From assembly GCF_035582795.1 (NCBI RefSeq), contig NC_134365.1, positions 77,109,635-77,173,634 of the forward strand: a stretch of DNA of 64,000 nt, in the 5' to 3' direction. The translations under genes were made by a program, and so were the position numbers. The notes beneath the pieces were generated by a model. That model saw only the letters and a program-made list of their open reading frames with translations, had not been told where the DNA came from and made no database searches. This document shows, piece after piece, positions 48,601-60,374 of the stretch. How positions within the stretch are numbered: the first letter of the stretch is position 1; each line of letters begins with the position of its first letter. The DNA comes from Mycteria americana (taxonomy: Eukaryota; Chordata; Aves; Ciconiiformes; Ciconiidae).

Positions 48601-51600
48601 TAAGGAGGTCTTACTGTAATAAAGCATCAGAACGGGGCATCTGTTGGCACTTGGATCATAGCTTCTGGGTAATAAGTCAGATGTGGTGCAAAGGAAATGA
48701 GGACACACTGAATATCAGAGGAAAGAGGAATGAGAGGAGAGCCTAAAGAAGCTAAAAAACACAGGCATGAAGTGAGGTTCACCACAAATAATGGCTCATA
48801 ATCCAGAAACAAATATTCATTATGATGGAGAAATTTAAAAGCAAAAGGATTAACACTAGACGAACATCAGGCAGAGAAGGGGCATTGCAGTTCAGCAGCA
48901 CACTACCATTTGGGTTGCCTGGTCATCCAAGAAATCTCTATCGCAAGGATTCCATGGATGAGAGATCTTCCCTTTGTCCAGCACAGCAGTATGATACACC
49001 TCAAAGAGCAACAGAAACGCATGAAGAACTGACAGGGGGAATGGAAATGAAAGGAGACAGCTATGCAGAATCACAGCTCTGTAGGTGAGGGAGCTGCTGG
49101 AGACTGCTGTTAATTTTAGCCTCACCTAGGGTGTCCTCAAACAGAAAGATTCCACACACAAACCCTGCTGTGAAGTTGGGGAGTTACAATTGCTGAAGGA
49201 GACAGATGTCCACCTCTTTCATGTTTCCACTAAGACAGCCAGCTCTGAAAGTCTGCCCAAAACATTAACAACTTGCACAAAGGAATGCAGAGTTTTAAAA
49301 CCTTTATAAACTGGATTAGAAGCAGAGCAATGAGACACAGGAAAGCGAGCATTAGCTGGGAGGAAAGCGGCATTTCTGTAGTAACACTAAAAACCCAATT
49401 CATTATGGTGCTTTTAGACGGGAAGTTTTCAACAGTTCAGTTCAATTCTCCCCTCAGGGTTCGTATTTCTGTACCAGGCTTTCTCGGCAAGAATTTCATT
49501 TGCTGAGTGGAGTTCTGTTAGTGAAATAAAACTTTATAAACAGAAAAAAAGGACAGAATTACCTGATTAGCAAACAACAGCTGACAAACAGTAGGGTCAT
49601 CTTTGTCTTTTATGATTGCTCGAATGATCTGCAGCATAGGTGTTATCCCTGAAAGAGAAAGGCAGGTCAATGATGCGAGAATGCGAAGGAGCAAAAGAAA
49701 GCACAAGTGAGCGCATGAGCGAACATATGAACAAATACATCTACCAACTGTCAGAAACCAAGCATGAATCTTTATATATACATACCAGTCCCGCCTGCAA
49801 TCATCCCCACATATTTAACTTTCTTAGTAACTGGTTCAGCTTTCTTTTCAGGCCGAATAGCAAAACTGCCTGAAAAGAGAGAGAGAGAGAGAGAGAGATG
49901 GAAAACATTGAAGAAAGCAGGAAACAGCGCCTGTGATCCCTCCCCAGCACGTTCAGCTAATTGACTTTTTTTCAGCCTTGTCACCCTTCCCCCTCCATAA
50001 AGCAGGAGCAGGAAACAGACAAAGGTGAAGATGTCACAAAGTAAAACAAATCCTGAAAGATGATTAGAGATTGTAAGGTACGTGATAACATCAGACACTG
50101 ACATGGGTTATTACTTGACTCCTAGTCAGTAGTCATAGCATCAAGCCATCACTACCTGTATTTCTATTTGCTCACATCCCATACCCCCAGTGATATTCAG
50201 AAGCCCACATTCTGGAAACAGTCTACACAGAGGAATTAATTTGCTCAGACAGTTTATTTAGCCCATGAAGATTATTTTAAGGGAAAACCTGAAATATGCA
50301 GGGTGTATTTTTTTGTATATTTATCTCCTCTTTTTGAGCTGATTTGCCAGTTTCAGCCAAATCTGACAGAGAGTTTGAAATTGCCCAAAATGTTGTATTT
50401 GTTGTATTCACACCTCTATTCATCCAGAATAACATGAACACAACATACAAAGCTCTGGAAAACCACGTGTCTGAGTTCTGCTGCTCACAAAACTGCCAGA
50501 AGGTTTTTGTGACACATTTGTGGCTGCACTATGCCAAAGTGAGATATTTTATATTGGCATAAAAGTACTTCCTACTGATAAAGTTCATTTTCACTTGGGA
50601 AATTAGCATTGGACAGCACAAATACCACGTGGTTTTTATCAGTGTATAAACTCTGTCCATATAAGCAGGGAGAAAATTCCCTTCTTTGAGAACAGTATCA
50701 ATAACAAGCACTTCTACAGTCATATAACAATCCCTCTCAGCATGGCCGTTGACTTAATTAAGACACTAGCAATTTTTTTTGTGCAGAGATGCTAACAACA
50801 GAAAGGAATCCCCGTGTCTAGTGGGAGAGGGTGAGTATATTGAGAGTACCAGCCCGAATAATAAATAGAGGCAATAGCCAAGGTTCAGTTCATGCAGTAT
50901 GTGTAATCAAAATGTAGCCACAGAGATTCTGCCCCTCTACTCTGCTCTGCAGGTGAGACCCCACCTGCAGTACTGCATCCAGCTCTGCAGCCCTCAGCAT
51001 GGGAAAGACATGGACCTGTTGGAGCGGGTCCAGAGGAGGGCCATGAAAACGATCGGGGGTTAGAACACCTCTCCTATGGAGAAAGGCTGAGACAGTTGGG
51101 ATTGTTCAGCCTGGAGAGGAGAAGGCTCCAGGGAGACCTTATCGTGGCCTTTCAGTACATAAAGGGAGCTTATAAGAAAGATGGGGACAAACTTTTTAGG
51201 AGGGCCTGTGGCGATAGGACAAGGGATAATGGTTTTAAACTAAAAGGGGAGATTTAGACTAGATGTAAGGAAGAAATTTTTTACAATGAGGGTGGTGAAA
51301 CACTGGAACAGGTTGCCCAGAGAGGTGGTAGATGCCCCACCCCTGGAAACATTCAAGGCCAGGCTGGACAGGGCTCTGAGCAACCTGATCTAGTTGAAGA
51401 TGTCCCTGCTCATTGCAGGGTGGTTGAACTAGATGACCTTTAAAGGTCCCTTCCAACCCAAACTATTCTACGATTCTATGAAGACTTGAACCCAGCTGGA
51501 AAAAACTGTGACCACTATTACTACTACTTTATAATGTTTTTTCTGTATTGTTTATTCTGGATAAATTATATCTCCAAGTCAGCCTTGCCTTTTCCTTTGT

Positions 51601-54600
51601 AGACAAGTAGGCCACTTGGTCCTCTGAAGTCAACAGTATCCCCTATTTTCAGGCTGTCTAAGTATTGAGACATCTTCCCTCCATCAGGAAACTTCGGATG
51701 GACACCTCTAAAGTAGATCTGTTAAAAATAACAATGAAGCCATTAATCTCACAACTCGAAGATGAGCGTTTGCCCTTCAAATATTTAGGTACCCATACTC
51801 CTCCTGCAAAGAACACAATTACTACATAAAAAAATACTATCAATGCAGATTTGACTGACAATAAAAGAGAAGCACTGAGTTTTCTGAAAAAGATTAAAAT
51901 GCCACTCTTGCCCCAATTTTGATCAGATTGGACACAGACTGGCAATTTCTTCATTGTGTTTCTGTAACACAGAAAATATCTAAATAATCAACATGATTTA
52001 CACCCAAGTTCAAAAGAGAAAAAAAAAGGCAGAATAAAAGGCACTGTGATTTCAAACAGAAAAACTAAGAAAGATCCCTGACAGCTCAGTTGCAAAGGGA
52101 TATACCCAAACCTTCTTCTTGGGATGCCAACTGTTTGCACCTCAAAGTTAGAGTAGCAAAAAAAGTGGATCCCAACTAATTGAATATTCAGCCATTTACA
52201 TTGCTAGAACTGTGCTGGTTTTTTTGGTTTAAATCGCATGGGTGTGGAAGAGTTTAAGCTGAGACTAGCTACACTTTTACAAGAACAGCATCATCTGCAT
52301 GCATGGAGAGCCACGCTGGGAAGAAGGAGTCTTCTGAAACATTTCTATCTGAGTCAAAGATTTACATTTTTCCGTTGTCATCTCTTCAGTGTACCAAGCC
52401 ATGCTGATGAAGGTAAGTAGGCAGTAAAAGGCAAATTCACGTCTAGTTTCACAATAAATGAATAAAGTGTTATTAGTTGTAAAGAAGAAAAGAAAAAAAA
52501 CTTAAGAGTAAAATTCTAAGAGGAAATCCAGTGCAGATATTCAGGTTTTAAATTCCTGTCACCTTTAAATATATTTGCTTAGTCTAGCTACCAAGAGGCA
52601 AAACAAAAGAACATTATCACAAGACTCAGAATCACATTCTTGCCATCTAAATCATTCATTCACACTGTCTGGATCAGTAACGATAATGATCACTGCTCTT
52701 AATGATCATCATGACCATATTACATTAGCTCAGAAGGAGCCGACAGTTCAGACAAGGTTAATTCCTTATTTCAGAAGGATTAAAAAAGTGTGTGAACATC
52801 TGCACGTCTGCACAGATTTTGGAAAATTGCAGTATGCAAATACAGAAAATTATGCAGCATCTCATGAGACACACTCACTAAAGAAGTGCTTGCAAAATGC
52901 CACATGGACTGTAGGTAATTGCAGATCACTAGTTACAATAGTGGAAGTCCACAGTGGCACATACCTGAACAGAAGCCAGCACATCAGACTTCACATAGCA
53001 CTGCAAGTGTAAAGGTGGGCTCAGAAGTTGCCCAGCCTGGTAAGAGAGCGTGACATTCTCACCTTGACAACAAGATCCACAAAGCCCTTGTCATCATCGC
53101 TGGAAACTGGAGTGTAAGGTCTAACAACCAGAGCTCCATCAACCCGTGCAGACAGGTAGATATGCTGTCCTGTATGCAGGGAAGAAAAAAAGCAGTTTGC
53201 TTTCAAAAGATTTTTCTTTCAGTGGACGTACTGAGTTGGCATGGACTGCAAACGCAATCTCAAAGTTCTCCTAACTACCTTGTTTTGGGGCACCACTTTT
53301 TCCTCTCTCATCTTCCTGACATTGTAATACCTTGCCAGAGTTGTTAACCATGCACAGATTCTACCTGGAAGGGCAGACAACTCTGCTGCTAATTTTAAGT
53401 GTCAATCATATCTGTTCCGATAGCTTCATGCATTTACATTTACCAAAGCTCTAACTGTAGGTGAGATCTTGCAAAAGATGTGATCACATCTCTCCCGTAC
53501 AGACAAGTAAAAAGGACACAGGAGGGGAAAACTGTCAACTGCTGTTCACACTTCTTTATTAACATGTTAGTTATAAACTGTTAAAGTTTAGTTACAACTG
53601 AGTTTATAACTCTTCTTATGTTGACCACAGATCACTCATGTCAACCAGGAGGCCTACTAGCTGCCATCGCTAAGGCTGCGTAGACATAAAGCACTTTTCT
53701 AACACTGCTGTTCCTCCAGCTTAACATTTGAATGTAGCGATCACATTTCAATCTGTCACACATTCACCGAACTCTCTACAATAGTTTCTTTTTTCAATGT
53801 CTATGTTTTTGATGAAAAAAACCCTAGAATTAACTCCTTTGAAAGGTTTTCCTATAAAATTCCAACATCCTGAAGAGACTCAAGTGAAGAATACCTAGGG
53901 GGGGATTTGGTTTTTGTTGTTTTATCACTGCTAGGTCAACAGAACAAACTATCTCTTAAGATGAATGCAGCTCTCCTAAGACGGTGCAGCTCCTCTGCCT
54001 GTTATGGGAACACAAAGAGGGATTTTTACTGGGAGATGGTTTGCCAAGCCAGAGGGCCAGTGAGGCAAACCAGTGGGTGAATGAAGATGTGATACCTGGT
54101 GACGTGGGAAATGAGCAACCATAACTCACGTGAAGCTGTACACGGACATAATGTAAGAGTGATTCAAATAACCCCCTCAGCAAAGCTTATACACATCTGG
54201 CAGCACGCACGTTTCCTGCTAAGGAAGACCTGAAGGGAGCTGCAGCCTCCAGTTCCTCCTCCAGGCAAGGGGTGGCCTCGCCACCCCCTCCTCCAGGAAC
54301 AGACCCATGGTGACCACTGCAGACTGTGAACCTGGACAGATGGGACTGCTGTTGGGGTATGTCTCACACAAATTGGTACAAATCCAAAACAGGTGCTCCT
54401 CCCAAAGGGAAAACATGCCTTGTGCTCTTACCTGTTAGAGCTTTACCCCGCCCTGACAGGATAGCAGCTGGTAGCCTCTGCGTGGGGCCATACACAATCC
54501 CACTCTCCCTCACAGTGAATTGTGTTTTTTCCTGTAACACTCCAGCTGGTGGTAAAAGCAAAATGCTGGTGCTGGACTAAACATGCAGAGTGCGCGCCAG

Positions 54601-57600
54601 TATCTGTCCCACAGCTGCCAAGCCTGCTGCTCCCAGCTGCTTTTACCACCCTCGCCAGCTTTCAGCTCTCTTTGCTTCCCACATCTCACCCAGTAAACCA
54701 CTTGTGCAGTCACCCACAGATTAGCCTGTGCAGAGCACCTTTGGGAGCATGACTATGCTGCTCCTGGGACCATGCAGGGCCAGGCATACGCCTTCTTGGG
54801 CTATGCTGAAACAACTGGCTGATTTGCCCTGACCTTACTAAAACACTGGAGGAAGCGGTGGCATCCAGCAGGCCAAATTCACCCCAGATGGCTTCCGTTC
54901 TGTTAGCATGTAGGACAAGAACAGTTACAGAGGTGAGACAGCTCACTCCTCAATGTTCATTATGGGCAAGGGAGGGAAACTAGCTTTGCCCGCATGGCAA
55001 CTTAACAGGATCAAGAGAATAATATATCCCAAACAAGAGGGAACCTAAACACAATGGACTGTAATGCTGGAAAGGTGCTGAGGACTACCACAAAGCAGCT
55101 GATCCACAGATCACTGCAGCAGGTTGTTAAAGCCCAAGTCCCTATTAAACACAAGTCACAATTAAATGCTCTTTATAAAAGCAGTAGGAAACAATAGCAC
55201 TATGCTATTATGGAAGGCAACACGCCACATGGCAAGGCCTAAGGAAACATCTACCCCATGGTGATTAAGAAGTTCCATGAGACTGGCTGCAAAGTCAGAA
55301 GTGAGCAGATCTTCTGGCAAACTGCATGTGCTAGAGGAGAAGTAGCTGAGAGCGCTGCATCGGGGGATGGAAAAGGGACCACAGAGACCACGCACCATGG
55401 GAATAACACACACTGGAAAGTTGAGACTGGAAAAAACCAAGTAAAGACCAGTGTTTGTTTCTACTGTCTTCACAGAAACAAGCTGGATGTACCCTCTCTG
55501 TAAGTACAAGATTTCAGACCCTGCAGATGACTCACAGTATAAGGATAATCTGGCAGAGCTCTAAACACCAGCTCAAGCCATGTGGACAGTATTTAAAATT
55601 CAACAGTTCAAAATGTAGGAAAAAAATCCCCAGAAAATCTCTTATAGTATAATTAACAAAGACTGGATTCTCAGTAAGGAAAGACAGAACATACCTACAG
55701 GGAGACCCAGAACATGATCTATGGAAGGGAGAGCAAATCGAAATCTTCTTGTGTCATGACTAACTTCCTGAAAGAGGAAAATAAAAAGAACAATCAGCTA
55801 TGTCATTGGGATTTAATGTTTGTGATTTCACTTGTAAAACCAACATGCTAGTCTGGCTTCCTGCAGCATTAAATATTTGGGGGAGAGCAGCATCCTAACT
55901 CAAATTTTTGCATAATGCAAATACGAACTCCTCTGAACGGGGCAATCCTGCAGAGGTCAACTTTTCATTCAAACTCCCTGAAAAATTAACTTTATCTCAA
56001 AAGATCTTAGAATTAATACAGAAGTAAAAATAGAAATAAAATAGACAAATGCAAATACTGTTTTGATGTATACTTAAGTGTGAATAGCAGAACTTAATAA
56101 GATACTCATATGCACATTAAGACTAAATGATAACTTTCTAAATAGTATGAACATTTACATTGCCTTCTGTGAGAAGGCCACAAGATAAAAATTAATCAGT
56201 TATTCAATTCTCATTTAAAGTTTAAATATGCAGGACTTCAAGGCCAAAAAATTTTGATTTTGATGTCTCAAAAGCAGATGAATTAACCATTTCAGTGTAG
56301 AAGATGATTTCAGAAAACACTAGTGGATATCAAGAAGATTAGGAAGTAGCAACCTGGTCCCCTTTGCTATGCTAAGAGCCTTAAAAATATCTTCCCCATA
56401 AAAACTGAATTAATCCTTAATTGAAAAGAGCACTCTATTTAGATAAGAACTTTATTATAAAATTATGACAATTTATGCAGTCCAGCTGGGATAATTCTTC
56501 TAATCTTTTACTAGGAAAGTCATACCTTACCTTGAATAAAATTTTGGTAATGAGTAAACAAAATGTTATTTCTTATACTATGTAAGTTTTATCTCTTAAA
56601 AATCAGGTCACATTCATAGGATTGAAAAAGACAGCAAAAAAAGACAGATAGAAACGGCCTACAGTCTAATGCCTCATCCGATGACTGTTTTTTTAAAGCC
56701 CTATGGGACACAATATCCCTTCTAAAGAAAATTTCATAAACATCCTATAAAATATTGTAACCCTTTTTTGGTTTGTTTTTTGTTTTTAAAGTAACCAATG
56801 GAGACAGATTTCTCTCTCATCACAGTTCGTCTAGTCTTCACTTACGAGTTCTGGTCACACCGATGAAATTTTCTTCAAAATAAATCATTTTAAGGTTTTC
56901 TTCACAATAAATCATTTTAAGGTAAATGCTAAAGAAAGAAGGGAACTTCTTTCTTCAGTCTAAAAAGGGCTTCTCTGTACCTATGTCTGTTCAGGAACAG
57001 TAACTGCCATTGAAAATTCCACTAGAAAGACAGCCAATGTGGACTTCACACTGCTGCTCTCACACTGACGGCTGCTGTTTCTGTATGAAAATTTCAGCAC
57101 CAGCTTCACTACTTCAAAGCTGGATTTTGCCAATAATCCTTTATTTTAAGATGCTGTCTTTAACAGCATGTAGAAAGAACAAAGTTCTGAATTTCCAGTT
57201 AATCTTCTCATCAATTAAAGTCGAGATAGCTTAGCTGAAGGTATCTGAACACAAGTATTTTGGTGCATCACAAGAGACAATTGTAAGAAACACTAAAAGG
57301 CTGAAGAAATTCCCAGTACCTAGATCAGCATACCTACGCCTTGTCTCTGTTATACGGCCAAGACACTGAGCATGCCATTCAACAAGTTGTTAGTCAAGAC
57401 TAGATTAAAGATAGCCTTGAAACAGGATGCAGAAGCCATTTCCAGCTAGGGGTCATCTCCGCTGCATTCCCCAATGCCATCATTTGGCATTGCCCTAAGC
57501 GCCTGGAAGCCCTTGGCCTCCAGCTACCAGCACGCATTTCTGTCTCAAGTTGCAGGTGCTGAGGAGTTTTCCACACTTGCAACTACAAATGCGAAGCTGG

Positions 57601-60374
57601 AGAACAGTTTTTGCAGGCTGGTGTTTTGCTGAAGGCACTGAGAGGCAACAAATGAATTATGCTTACCATTACAAAAAAAAACCCCTGAGGTGGTGGGCTT
57701 TTTTAAGGCATAAACTAAATTAGCACACCAAACTATATGATGACAGTTTTTTTCCTATGCTAAACACTAGGAAGCAGCCCTGTGACATCTCTTTCTCTGA
57801 CAGACCGGAAGTATGGCATACTCAATTTGGGCAGATGTTAACATTTCAGCTGGCGGGTAAAAGGCAGACAGTGGGTAGAGGAAGAAAGGCTTCTGCTCAC
57901 AACAGCTCAACAAAAAGGTACGTTCGATTTCCAGGTTTCACATGCAAAAATCTAAGCTGCATTAAAAGATACATATATGTCAAACTAGGCATTCTCTAGA
58001 CCAACGCTTTTCAAACTTCAGTTTGCAGGCACCTAAAAACTGCTTCTACGTAACTGTGGAATCCTTCTGAAATTTCACATACATGTATTGCTGTATGGCA
58101 GCCCAGTACATGCGACTCCGTTTTCTGTTGCAAGCACCAGTCCATTTTCTTTAGCTGTGAAATCGGTCTAAGCGGTTCCTGCCATTTCCCTTCCTGGTCA
58201 AGCTTCCTGCTCCTTTGCTTGGGCCACAGTCCACTACAAAAAGTTTCTGCAAGGCCATACTCTCAACTATATAATTGAAATACGTCAGGTTAAAAATTAC
58301 AACCCCCAGCTACTCCCAAAACAGGGAGTTCATTTGTTCATTTCTTGTTTTAAATACAAATCATTTTGATGCTCTGCTGGTGAAAGTACCAACAGCTTCA
58401 TAGTCACAAAAAGGGAATGATAAATACCAACATGGGAACAGCAGAAACTTTAAAAATATGAAGGTCTTTAGCTAGGCTGGGCAAGCAAAAGGAGCAACAC
58501 TACAAGGTAAAACCAGCATACTTAAATTCCTCTTGCAATGGAAGGTAAGCTCTAGCCAACCACACAGATGTCTTGAGTAGGCTCCACAGCCACGCTGAGA
58601 GCCACAATTCTCTTCCCAAGTTAAAATGTTTTTGTGTAATGACAGGTGTTTTTAGATTAAAGTTCTCATCTACTTCAAATTTAAGCTTGTAGAACACAAA
58701 CTGAAGCATGTCAGGAAGACTCTGTCTAATTTCATCTTTCCCAGACAGGTGGATATGGCAACATTGAGAAGTTTAGTACCAAAGATGAGAGTGTTTGCAC
58801 CAGATTTTTGGCAGGATGTTAGAAGCTACTAGCATTTACTGTACCAAGTTATTCTTTTTCAAAATTTACTTCTGTTTCCAGGACACATTTCCCATTTAGG
58901 CAAAAAAGTAGAAACATTCATCAGTTAAATATTCTCAGTTGATCAAGGTACCACATGCAGCAGCATTTGACATGGTTATATAAGAGTTGTTCCTCCATCC
59001 CAAGATTAAAAAAAGCATACAAAAAATAACAACAGAGAAAAAAAAACTCAGTGTTTAGCAAAAAAAAAAAAAAAAAAAAAAATCAAGTGAACTGTGAATT
59101 CTCTTCTGTTACAAACTGCTACAGCAGAAACCTGCAAGTAGCTTGATTCTCAGAAACATGTGCAGTGCTTCAAGCTTCCCTCCCCTCCTGCAGGTCAGCC
59201 AGACAGTACCTGCAACCACGTGCTACAGATCTCATGAGAAAGTGGGGAGTATATAATAATAGCGTTGTTGCGGTACACATGGGAAATAAATTCAGTAATG
59301 CTGCTCAGCCCAAGCCACAGGGAAGCTTTCAGTTCCCACGAAAGCAGGATTCGGAATGACAGTAATCGTTTTCTTTGACAGACAGAAGAAATGAAAGCCA
59401 AGCTATCAGTGCACTCTCTGCATCTCAAACAAAGCTCTGTTCCAGTCCAAAGTCCTTTTCATCAAAACTCTTCTAATAACTTTCTGATTTGCTTATTGAC
59501 TTAAAAAGTCAACACTAAAAATATCTTCAGGTGTGACTTCACACCTGAAAAGCCAAGATTTCTATCTCATGCTTTTGATGGTGAGTTTATCCAAGGGAAA
59601 TCTGGACTTTTCACCCTTCTTGGCTTTGATCCTCTTCCCACAAGTTGAGTTACGAACTTCTGATAGCAAGATCCACCCCTGAAAGGGTCATGACTTTCCC
59701 CGGAAAACCCCGTTGAGCAGCCCAGGAGGTACAGAACAGCTTCTACTTTTAACAGAGAGAAAGAGAAGCTGAGACAGCTCAGGTGCTGTCAGGACTACAT
59801 CATTTAAACACCTTTCTTCCTGTAACACATTAGAATACATAAACCCAATAACAGGAATCAGTATCAACATAGTTCTGACAACTACTATGCTGAATGCTAC
59901 TGACCATGAAAAAACTGCTCTGCCTGACAGGCATGACTTCTGTCTCAGCAAATCTAGTAGTGCAAAGTTTAGGAATTTCTGCTGATGTATGCCATAACAT
60001 GAGACACACGTGACAGGAACTACGAGTTTGGTAATTTCTAAAGCAGCATTCTCCATTCTAACTTGCTTGGAAACAAGCTGCTTGCAGAACTCAGTTATAC
60101 TAGGAAAGGAGCATTTATAAAGAAGCCCTTTCCTTAAAATACAAGTATTCATCCTGCTGCAACATTACCCAAGATTTAAGAAGCTATAAGCATTTCACAA
60201 TATCCATGGAGAGGTCATGCTCAGCGCTGTACATGCACTTACCTCCTTATCAATCAGCCTCAATGCATACTTCACTTCAGAATCCTTCAGAGTAATCGCA
60301 GGACGGGGATTCTTGAAAAGCCTCAGGATGGTCACGTATATTAGCCATATTGGGTATGTCACAACCTGACCCAA
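45432..60374 (-). CDS. CYB5R3: NADH-cytochrome b5 reductase 3 (CYB5R3), exons 2-9, 5'-partial
   Basis: This is a flavoprotein that passes electrons from NADH via FAD to cytochrome b5, at the ER and outer mitochondrial membrane, for fatty-acid desaturation, sterol synthesis and methaemoglobin reduction. Exons are joined on the - strand at 60243-60374, 55695-55767, 53063-53169, 51589-51718, 49786-49869, 49563-49648, 47197-47296 and 45432-45604 (885 nt, 294 codons plus stop, phases consistent). Motifs: hydrophobic anchor [17 protein letters not shown]-binding RPYTPVSS and GGKMSQY, NADH-binding GGTGITPM and CGPPPM, C-terminal RFSF. A missing exon 1 of about 7 codons would give 301 aa, the CYB5R3 length. 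[12 protein letters not shown] favours CYB5R3; CYB5R1 and CYB5R2 are alternatives. Exon 1 probably lies beyond 64000. Confidence 0.85.
47197..47296 (-). CDS. CYB5R3: CYB5R3 exon 8 ([20 protein letters not shown])
   Basis: The exon is 100 nt and goes from phase 0 to phase 1. The acceptor is TATCCTGCAG and the donor GTAAGA. It ends [12 protein letters not shown]. Confidence 0.94.
49563..49648 (-). CDS. CYB5R3: CYB5R3 exon 7 ([20 protein letters not shown])
   Basis: The exon is 86 nt and goes from phase 1 to phase 0, with donor GTAATT. It completes GGTGITPM and continues [10 protein letters not shown] to LLFANQ, typical of the NADH domain. Confidence 0.95.
49786..49869 (-). CDS. CYB5R3: CYB5R3 exon 6 ([13 protein letters not shown]...GMIAGGTG)
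   Basis: The exon is 84 nt, phase 1 at both ends. The acceptor CTCTTTTCAG lies at the end of a (TC)n run, and the donor is GTATGT. It encodes [20 protein letters not shown], then GMIAGGT, the start of the NADH-binding glycine motif. Confidence 0.94.
49877..49898. repeat. (GA)11 microsatellite, (TC)n on the reductase strand
   Basis: It is an uninterrupted dinucleotide repeat of about 22 bp lying 6 bp upstream (on the - strand) of the exon 6 acceptor of the reductase gene, within its polypyrimidine tract. Confidence 0.95.
50930..51481 (+). mobile_element. CR1 LINE 3' fragment, antisense in CYB5R3 intron 5
   Basis: This is a 5'-truncated CR1 of about 550 bp covering the C-terminal end of ORF2 and the 3' UTR. 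Recognisable on the + strand are the GGTTGAACTAGATGACCTTT type 3' end, CCTTCCAACCC and the terminal ATTCTACG/ATTCTATG octamer repeat. The ORF2 remnant is broken by stops and indels, so it is older than the copy near 20-23 kb. The left boundary is approximate. Confidence 0.93.
51589..51718 (-). CDS. CYB5R3: CYB5R3 exon 5: GGKMSQY, with a GC 5' splice site
   Basis: The exon is 130 nt and goes from phase 0 to phase 1. It encodes [20 protein letters not shown], then [20 protein letters not shown] and KGK. The only frame-preserving end leaves an intron starting GCAAGG, a non-canonical GC donor; no GT gives the right phase nearby. Confidence 0.92.
53063..53169 (-). CDS. CYB5R3: CYB5R3 exon 4: FAD-binding RPYTPVSS
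   Basis: The exon is 107 nt and goes from phase 1 to phase 0. It encodes [20 protein letters not shown], then [16 protein letters not shown]. RxYTPxS binds the flavin in this superfamily. Confidence 0.95.
55695..55767 (-). CDS. CYB5R3: CYB5R3 exon 3 ([15 protein letters not shown]...)
   Basis: The exon is 73 nt and goes from phase 0 to phase 1, with donor GTATGT. It reads [20 protein letters not shown], then [16 protein letters not shown] is a hallmark of the b5 reductase FAD domain. Confidence 0.95.
55768..60242 (-). other. CYB5R3: CYB5R3 intron 2, no gene recognised
   Basis: This is a 4.5-kb AT-rich intron with an imperfect tandem duplication at about 56870-56925 and an A run at about 59060-59082. 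No exon-like conserved segment was seen. Confidence 0.6.
56870..56925. repeat. Short tandem duplication, about 28-bp unit
   Basis: The core AATAAATCATTTTAAGGT occurs twice, preceded both times by TTTTCTTCA. It is intronic and has no evident function. Confidence 0.8.
60243..60374 (-). CDS. CYB5R3: CYB5R3 exon 2: membrane anchor and start of FAD domain
   Basis: The exon is 132 nt (44 codons), phase 0. The acceptor is TGTGTTGCTGCAG and the donor GTAAGT. It encodes [20 protein letters not shown], then [19 protein letters not shown] and IDKE. The first 20 residues form the N-terminal membrane segment. Confidence 0.92.
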
